Assembly: GCA_963922935.1 (NCBI GenBank)
Contig: CAWUKE010000077.1
Span: 1-9,567 of the forward strand
Direction of reading: 5' to 3'
DNA from: Litorimonas sp963922935
GTDB lineage: Bacteria; Pseudomonadota; Alphaproteobacteria; Caulobacterales; Maricaulaceae
DNA: 9,567 bases
The position numbers and the translations under genes are program-made. The notes beneath the pieces were generated by a model. That model was given only the letters and a program-made list of their open reading frames with translations, did not search any database and was not told where the DNA came from. Shown piece after piece: positions 5,143 to 9,567 of this stretch. Numbering within the stretch: position 1 is the first letter of the stretch; the number at the start of each line of letters is the position of its first letter.

Positions 5143-6015
5143 GTGGCGGACCGTAATCCCAATATCTCGACCTGCTTTCACGTGCATCTGGTGAGCGATT
5201 CGACGGGCGAGACGCTTGTTGGTGTGATGAAAGCCTCGACCGCACAATTTGCCGGGGCGGTTGCGCTTGAACATTTGCATGCTCTCGTGCGTTCTGAAGC
5301 GCAAATGGAGCGTACTCTGGAAGCAATTGGCAGTAAGCCGGGTGTGGTCCTCTATACGCTTGTTGATCCTGAAAGGCGGCGGCGCTTGGAAGCTTTTTGT
5401 GCGGCGAACAACACGCCGTGTGTCTCCATCCTCGATCCAACGCTGGCTTTAATGGGTCGCTATTTGGGGGTGACGACGACGTCCCAAGTCGGCGCGCAGC
5501 GCACGCTGGATGCAGCCTATTATAACCGGATCAGCAGTCTGGACTTCGCCATGGCCCATGATGATGGGCAGAATGTGAAAGGTCTAAAGGACGCGGATAT
5601 CGTCTTGTTGGGCGTCTCGCGGACGTCCAAAACGCCGACCTGTATTTATCTGGCGAACCGGGGCTTTAAGGCGGGCAATATTCCCCTTGTCCCGACGGCA
5701 CCTTTGCCGCCGATTGTTGATGAACTTCCTAGCAAAGATCCGCTCGGCCCCTTGGTTGTCGGCTTGGTGGCCTCGCCCGACCGAATTGTTGAAATTCGCG
5801 AAGCGCGGCTGAAAGGCCTCAGCGCGACAGGGCAATCTAATTACACAGATAGCCAATCCGTGCGTGATGAGTTGCGCGAAAGTAAGCGAGAATTTGCCCG
5901 CCGCGGCTATCCGATTATTGATGTGTCGCGACGGTCCATTGAGGAAACCGCGGCGCAGATTATCAATCTTTATAAAATGCATCGGCCGGAACGCGCGGTG
6001 CTGCACCGGATTTAG
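5143..6015 (+). CDS. Pyruvate,phosphate dikinase / PEP synthase regulatory protein (DUF299 kinase-pyrophosphorylase)
   Basis: Members of this family (PDRP or PSRP, called PpsR in E. coli) use ADP to phosphorylate, and phosphate to dephosphorylate, an active-site-adjacent Thr of pyruvate,phosphate dikinase or PEP synthase, switching that enzyme off and on. The 290 residues fit. Visible family marks are HLVSDSTGET (15-24), the Walker-A-like loop GVSRTSKTPT (157-166), RISSLDFAMAHDDG (129-142) and a C-terminal DVSRRSIEETA (260-270). The start is GTG at 5143, chosen to keep the usual short stretch before HLVSDSTGET; there is no clear Shine-Dalgarno and no in-frame ATG close by, so translation may be weak or leaderless. 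It opens the rightward operon on the right side of the putative origin. Which dikinase it controls cannot be decided, since neither gene is in the window, so no symbol is assigned. Confidence -1.
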   Translation: MADRNPNISTCFHVHLVSDSTGETLVGVMKASTAQFAGAVALEHLHALVRSEAQMERTLEAIGSKPGVVLYTLVDPERRRRLEAFCAANNTPCVSILDPTLALMGRYLGVTTTSQVGAQRTLDAAYYNRISSLDFAMAHDDGQNVKGLKDADIVLLGVSRTSKTPTCIYLANRGFKAGNIPLVPTAPLPPIVDELPSKDPLGPLVVGLVASPDRIVEIREARLKGLSATGQSNYTDSQSVRDELRESKREFARRGYPIIDVSRRSIEETAAQIINLYKMHRPERAVLHRI

Positions 6016-6022
6016 GACGCTT

Positions 6023-6634
6023 ATGTCTTCTCCTTTAATCCTGGCCTCAGGTTCGGCCATCCGCCGTCAAATTCTGAGCGATGCCGGCTTGGATTTTGAT
6101 GTCATCGTCAAGCCCGTCGAGGAGGCTGCGATCAAAGAAGCGATGCTGGGTGACCGCGCGCCGCTACCGGATATTGCCGATGCTTTGGCCGAAGCAAAAG
6201 CCCTGCGCGTGTCACGCCATTTGGTACAAATGGGACAAACGGGTTTGGTGATTGGCGCGGATCAGATCATGGTGATGGACGGGCAGCTTTTTGATAAGCC
6301 TGTCGACCGACAAGAAGCCCGGAACCGACTGCTCTCTATGCGCGGCAAGAAACATGAATTAATCGGCGGTCTGGTCGTGGCAGAAAATGGAAATCCGGTT
6401 TGGCGTCATCGGGCGCGAACGCAGCTTTGGGTGCGGGAGTTTTCTGAAGAGTTCCTCGACGCTTACCTGGAAGCAGAAGGTGATGCGGTCACGAAATCCG
6501 TTGGGGCCTATCGCTTTGAAGGCCGGGGTGCGCAGCTTTTCCAGAAAGTGGAGGGGGATTTCTTTTCTATCTTGGGCCTCAGCCTTCTGCCTCTGCTGGA
6601 TTATCTACGCACGCGGGGTGTGGCGCAAACGTGA
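6023..6634 (+). CDS. Maf family nucleotide pyrophosphatase
   Basis: Maf proteins hydrolyse non-canonical or excess nucleoside triphosphates to monophosphates and are linked to control of septation and to house-cleaning of nucleotide pools. The 203 residues have the family's N-terminal LASGSAIRRQIL (7-18, with S9 and R14-R15), an E-A-K-A at 57-60, the GADQ segment (78-81) with acidic D80, K92-P93, and SVGAYRFEGRGAQLF near the C terminus. D80-Q81 looks more like the YceF (7-methyl-GTP) subgroup than the YhdE (dTTP/UTP, D-T) subgroup, but the assignment is tentative. The ATG at 6023 has AGGA (6014-6017), overlapping the upstream stop, 5 nt before it. An upstream in-frame extension inside the previous gene is open but lacks Maf character. 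The stop overlaps the aroE start. Confidence -1.
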   Translation: MSSPLILASGSAIRRQILSDAGLDFDVIVKPVEEAAIKEAMLGDRAPLPDIADALAEAKALRVSRHLVQMGQTGLVIGADQIMVMDGQLFDKPVDRQEARNRLLSMRGKKHELIGGLVVAENGNPVWRHRARTQLWVREFSEEFLDAYLEAEGDAVTKSVGAYRFEGRGAQLFQKVEGDFFSILGLSLLPLLDYLRTRGVAQT

Positions 6635-7494
6635 CAGACCGTGCGACATCGCCTTTGCCGAAACTTGCCGGTGTTTGTGGATGGCCAATCCATCATTCCT
6701 TGTCTCCGCTATTGCATAATTATTGGCTGCGGCAGCTGGGCTTACGCGGGGCCTATGTGCCGTTCATGGTCAAGCCCTGGGAAGCGGAGACAGCGTTCAC
6801 TACCCTGAAGAAAACGACGATTGCAGGCGTCAATGTCACGCTTCCTTTAAAGATCGGTGCGTTCCGCGCGGCCGATGAAACAACAGAGGACGCGCAGCGG
6901 ATTGGGGCCGCCAATTGCCTTTATGTTCGCAAAGGGCGGCTTATTGCGCATAATACAGACCTCGAAGGCTTTGCCGCCCCGCTTCTGGCGCATTTATCGC
7001 CAACGGACTTACAGGGTGTGACAGCCCTGGTGGTTGGGGCGGGCGGTGCCGCGAAAGCGGTCATTGGCGCACTCCTGAGTTTAGGATTGCCGGAAATCAT
7101 CCTTGTCAACCGAACGGATGAAAAGGCGGAAAGCCTGGCTAATCAGGCGGCTTTGCCCAATCTTTATTCAGTGCCTTGGGCGGATCGGCATAGTGCGCTT
7201 CGGCGGACGAATTTGGTGATCAATGCCAGTTCCGCCGGGATGAGCGGCTATCCGGCGCTAGCGCTCGATTTGGAACAGGCGCCGCCCGGGACGCTGATCT
7301 ATGACCTGATCTACACGCCAGAAGAAACGCCGCTTCTGGCTCAGGCCAAAGCCCTTAACCTGCCCCATCTTGGCGGTCTGGCGATGTTAATTGCACAAGC
7401 TCGGCCCAGTTTTAAACTTTTCTTTGGGGCCGCCGCGCCCTCGGGCGGTGAGGAGGATTTGCTCAGGCGGGCGCTACGGACAGGGCGGCGATGA
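6631..7494 (+). CDS. aroE: Shikimate dehydrogenase (NADP+)
   Basis: AroE reduces 3-dehydroshikimate to shikimate with NADPH in the cytoplasm, step four of aromatic amino acid synthesis. The 287 residues show the full set of motifs: HSLSP with S23 and S25 for the shikimate carboxylate, NVTLPLK with catalytic K74, N95 in GAANCL, NTDLEGF with catalytic D110, the dinucleotide loop GAGGAAKA (136-143), N160-R161-T162 for the NADP phosphate, and a C-terminal MLIAQARPSF with Q256. The start is GTG at 6631, overlapping the maf stop by 4 nt (GTGA), which implies translational coupling. The stop overlaps the coaE start by 4 nt (ATGA). Identity is essentially certain. Confidence -1.
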   Translation: MTDRATSPLPKLAGVCGWPIHHSLSPLLHNYWLRQLGLRGAYVPFMVKPWEAETAFTTLKKTTIAGVNVTLPLKIGAFRAADETTEDAQRIGAANCLYVRKGRLIAHNTDLEGFAAPLLAHLSPTDLQGVTALVVGAGGAAKAVIGALLSLGLPEIILVNRTDEKAESLANQAALPNLYSVPWADRHSALRRTNLVINASSAGMSGYPALALDLEQAPPGTLIYDLIYTPEETPLLAQAKALNLPHLGGLAMLIAQARPSFKLFFGAAAPSGGEEDLLRRALRTGRR

Positions 7495-8084
7495 AGATCA
7501 TCGGCCTGACAGGTTCGATTGGCATGGGAAAGTCCACGACCGCATCGATGTTTGCGGATTTGGGCGTGCCTGTCTTTGACGCAGACGCCGCAGTGCATGC
7601 GCTGTATGCGCCGGGCGGCAAGGCGGTTCCGCTTATTCGGGCTGTTTTCCCAGACGCGATCACGGCGGAAGGCGGCGTCGACCGGAAGGTCTTAGCGGGA
7701 CATATGCGGGGGGACCCGTTGAACCTCGACGTCTTGACCAGTTTCATCCATCCATGGGTGGCGGAAAAACGTGCCGCCTTTTTGGAAAAGGCAAAACGCG
7801 ACAGCGTGAAGGCCGTTCTGTTCGATATTCCGCTTTTGTTTGAAACCGGGGGCGATGCGAAAGTCGATGCGACGGTCGTGGTAACAGCCCCGGCCGATAT
7901 TCAGCGCGAGCGCGTCCTGTCACGTCCGGGCATGAGCGAAGAACAGTTCAACCATATCTTGTCACGGCAAATGCCGGATGCAGAAAAACGCGCCCGCGCC
8001 GACTATGTCATATCCACAGCGGAAGGCCTGCCCGCGGCGCGGGAGCGTGTGCAAACCGTGCTGAATGCGATAGTGTCGCGCTAA
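7491..8084 (+). CDS. coaE: Dephospho-CoA kinase
   Basis: CoaE phosphorylates the ribose 3'-hydroxyl of dephospho-CoA, the last step of coenzyme A synthesis. At 197 residues it has normal length. The P-loop GSIGMGKST spans 8-16 with K14; D30-A-D32 follows as the conserved acidic pair; HP is at 87-88; DIPLLFE (112-118) is the family's substrate-site motif; and the lid region contains R-V-L-S-R and, later, S-R-Q with the usual M-P-D-A-E-K-R-A-R-A-D-Y-V-I ending. The ATG overlaps the aroE stop (ATGA), and the stop TAA overlaps the dnaQ ATG by one base (TAATG), so translation is coupled on both sides. Identity is essentially certain. Confidence -1.
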   Translation: MKIIGLTGSIGMGKSTTASMFADLGVPVFDADAAVHALYAPGGKAVPLIRAVFPDAITAEGGVDRKVLAGHMRGDPLNLDVLTSFIHPWVAEKRAAFLEKAKRDSVKAVLFDIPLLFETGGDAKVDATVVVTAPADIQRERVLSRPGMSEEQFNHILSRQMPDAEKRARADYVISTAEGLPAARERVQTVLNAIVSR

Positions 8085-8794
8085 TGCGCGAGATTGTCTT
8101 TGATACGGAAACGACGGGCTTTGACAGCCAAGGGGCGGACCGGATTACGGAATTGGGCTGTATCGAACTGATCGACTGGTTGCCGACAGGGGAGCAGTTC
8201 CACGCCTATCTGGACCCCGAGCGTGACGTGCCGGAGCGGGTTGTCGAAATTACCGGCCTCACAACAGAGTTTCTGCGCGGAAAACCCAAATTCGCCGATG
8301 TGGCGGATGCGTTTCTTAATTTCGTCGGCGATGCGCCGCTGATTGCGCATAATGCCCAATTTGACCGCGGTTTTATCAATGCGGAGCTGGGCCGTTTAGG
8401 CCGCGACCCCCTACCCGGGGATCGCTTTATTGATACGCTGGCTATGGCCAATGCCGCCTTCCCGGGCAGCCCGGCCTCTTTGGATGCACTCTGTAAGCGG
8501 TTTGGCATTAGCCTGAGCTCGCGGGACAAGCACGGCGCGATTATTGATAGTGAACTCTTGGCGGCGGTCTATTTGGAACTTCGCGGCGGTCGTGAGCGCA
8601 GCCTGTCTCTCGAGCCAACTTTACAGGCCGCCTCTGACGAAAAAGCACAAGAGTTAAGGGGGGCGCGACGGCGCTCCACACCCCTGCCCTCTCGTCTGAC
8701 CGAGACAGAGGCGGCGGCGCACGCGGCCTTTATCGAAAGCTTAGGAGACGGGGCGATCTGGAACCGTATTAATCGCCGTCGCAAAGCGCTTTAA
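8084..8794 (+). CDS. dnaQ: DNA polymerase III epsilon subunit (3'-5' proofreading exonuclease)
   Basis: Epsilon is the proofreading subunit of the replicative polymerase core. The 236 residues are close to the E. coli length. The three exonuclease motifs of the DEDDh class are complete: Exo I DTETTG (7-12, D7 and E9), Exo II HNAQFD (89-94, D94) and Exo III HGAIID (150-155, H150 and D155). Residues after about 170 form an Arg/Ala-rich tail ending in IWNRINRRRKAL, the position that in E. coli holds the alpha-subunit contact. The ATG is set by the one-base overlap with the coaE stop. It closes a five-gene rightward operon. In Caulobacter I recall secB next along; here a convergent parB follows, with the two stop codons overlapping. 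Identity is very confident. Confidence -1.
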   Translation: MREIVFDTETTGFDSQGADRITELGCIELIDWLPTGEQFHAYLDPERDVPERVVEITGLTTEFLRGKPKFADVADAFLNFVGDAPLIAHNAQFDRGFINAELGRLGRDPLPGDRFIDTLAMANAAFPGSPASLDALCKRFGISLSSRDKHGAIIDSELLAAVYLELRGGRERSLSLEPTLQAASDEKAQELRGARRRSTPLPSRLTETEAAAHAAFIESLGDGAIWNRINRRRKAL

Positions 8795-8803
8795 TCGTTT
8801 GCG
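8780..8803. terminator. Small dyad over the shared dnaQ/parB stop codons
   Basis: CGCAAA (8780-8785) and TTTGCG (8798-8803) pair perfectly around a 12-nt loop whose centre coincides, within one base, with the TTAA carrying both stop codons. It is the only visible structure that could end either transcript. It is short and has no T-run, so termination is doubtful. Confidence -1.
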
Positions 8804-9567
8804 CCGATTTGTTTCAGCAAGGCTTCAAGACTATCTAAGTCTTTGTATTTAATCCTTATTTCACCACCGACGCCCTTTTGGCGAATATCGGCGGCATAGC
8901 CTGTGCGGTCCCGAATTCGCTGCTCGAGCGCGATAATATCAGACGGTTTGGGCGCCTTGCCTTTACGCTTGGCTGTCCCCTCTTCCGCCAGTTCGGCTTT
9001 GGCTTGTTTTTCCGCGTCCCGAACGGACCATTTATTGGCGATGATGGCTTCGGCCAGCGCGTCCGGGTCCTTGGACATGAGCAAAGCCCGCGCATGGCCT
9101 GCAGACAGCTTTCCTTGCATCAAAAGCTCTTGTCCGCGACGCGTTAAGCTCGTCAGGCGGATCGTATTCGCAATGTAAACCCGGCTTTTGCCAATCGACT
9201 TGGCGATCTCGGCTTGGGTGCGTCCAAATTCATGGATCAAACGGTCATAGGCCAGTGCTTCTTCCATCGGATTAAGGTCCGCGCGCTGCACATTCTCAAT
9301 GACACCGATTTCCAGAACATCCCGATCAGAGAGGGCGCGAACAAGGATTGGAATGCTCGACAGGCCGGCTTTCAGAGCGGCCTGCCAGCGACGCTCCCCT
9401 GCGACGATCTGATAATAGCCCATCCCTTTGCCGGACCCATCAATCAGCTCGCGAACCAGGATCGGCTGTAAAACGCCCTTCTGTTGGATCGAGGCGATCA
9501 GATCGTCCATCGCGCCGCGTTCAAAGACTTTGCGGGGCTGATCCGGATTTCGCTTCAAGCGGTCAAT
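8791..9567 (-). CDS. parB: Chromosome-partitioning protein ParB (partial, N terminus off right edge)
   Basis: ParB is the CTP-dependent DNA clamp that loads at parS sites and, with ParA, segregates origins. The reading frame is open to the right edge, giving 258 residues; the first ones, IDRLKRNPDQPRKVF, belong to the conserved N-terminal domain, so the true start is outside the window and the TTG within it is not a start. Conserved elements, numbered from the edge, are QPR-K-V-F (10-15), the CTP-binding GERRW (57-61), ENVQRADLNPMEEA (91-104) and a helix-turn-helix at about 116-137 (TQAEIAKSIGKS). A Lys/Ala/Glu-rich linker follows, then a C-terminal dimerisation segment ending SLEALLKQIGAND. 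It is convergent with dnaQ and is transcribed toward the putative origin about 3.6 kb away. parA would be expected just upstream, outside the window. Confidence -1.
   Translation of the reverse strand: MDRLKRNPDQPRKVFERGAMDDLIASIQQKGVLQPILVRELIDGSGKGMGYYQIVAGERRWQAALKAGLSSIPILVRALSDRDVLEIGVIENVQRADLNPMEEALAYDRLIHEFGRTQAEIAKSIGKSRVYIANTIRLTSLTRRGQELLMQGKLSAGHARALLMSKDPDALAEAIIANKWSVRDAEKQAKAELAEEGTAKRKGKAPKPSDIIALEQRIRDRTGYAADIRQKGVGGEIRIKYKDLDSLEALLKQIGAND

Noticed and set aside
5173..5190. parS-like sequence around CACGTG (5179-5184)
   Set aside because: Only about 11 of 16 positions match TGTTTCACGTGAAACA, and it encodes a conserved family segment (F-H-V-H-L-V) of the DUF299 protein, which explains it.
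4985..5194. 69-codon plus-strand frame in the right part of the origin gap
   Set aside because: It starts at GTG without a ribosome-binding site, has no recognisable features, and overlaps the start of the well-supported DUF299 gene in another frame.
8010..8018. DnaA-box-like ATATCCACA inside coaE
   Set aside because: It is an 8/9 match but isolated within a conserved coding region; one such site per several kilobases can occur by chance.

Overview
The window looks like a piece of an alphaproteobacterial chromosome that spans the replication origin. The evidence is the gene order: hemE (leftward), then an A+T-rich gap, then a DUF299 dikinase-regulator gene, maf, aroE, coaE and dnaQ (rightward). 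From general knowledge of Caulobacter crescentus and relatives, the chromosomal origin lies beside hemE in this type of neighbourhood. Coding sequence is moderately G+C-rich; the gap at 4741-4980 is only about 38% G+C by hand count. A Caulobacterales/Hyphomonadaceae-type marine bacterium is plausible, but the genus cannot be read from this sequence.

Left part (1-2327): a leftward porin-like outer-membrane protein, running off the left edge, carries a long Pro/Gln/Gly-rich segment between its signal peptide and its barrel. A 265-bp divergent spacer separates it from a rightward DUF3576 lipoprotein gene.

Left arm of the origin (2328-4681): a leftward cluster of hemE (uroporphyrinogen decarboxylase), a ten-TM EamA/DMT-type transporter, and hemJ (protoporphyrinogen oxidase). 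The two haem-synthesis steps are thus separated by a transporter gene.

Origin candidate (4682-5142): no convincing gene; A+T-rich. It holds four of the eight TGTGGA/TCCACA hexamers found by eye in the whole window, one 8/9 DnaA-box match, several weaker ones, and three inverted repeats.

Right arm (5143-8794): a gapless rightward operon of a dikinase-regulatory kinase/phosphorylase, Maf pyrophosphatase, shikimate dehydrogenase, dephospho-CoA kinase and the DNA polymerase III proofreading subunit. Stops and starts overlap by 1-4 nt at three of the junctions.

Right edge (8791-9567): parB, without its N terminus, lies tail to tail with dnaQ; the two stop codons share one TTAA. Transcription otherwise runs outward from the origin on both sides. 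The exceptions are parB and the DUF3576 gene, which face the origin. Both belong to a block that I recall lying on the hemE side in relatives, so this origin neighbourhood appears rearranged. I found no CRISPR array, IS element, tRNA or rRNA, and no strong candidate for a wholly new system; the most useful content is the origin and its unusual surroundings.
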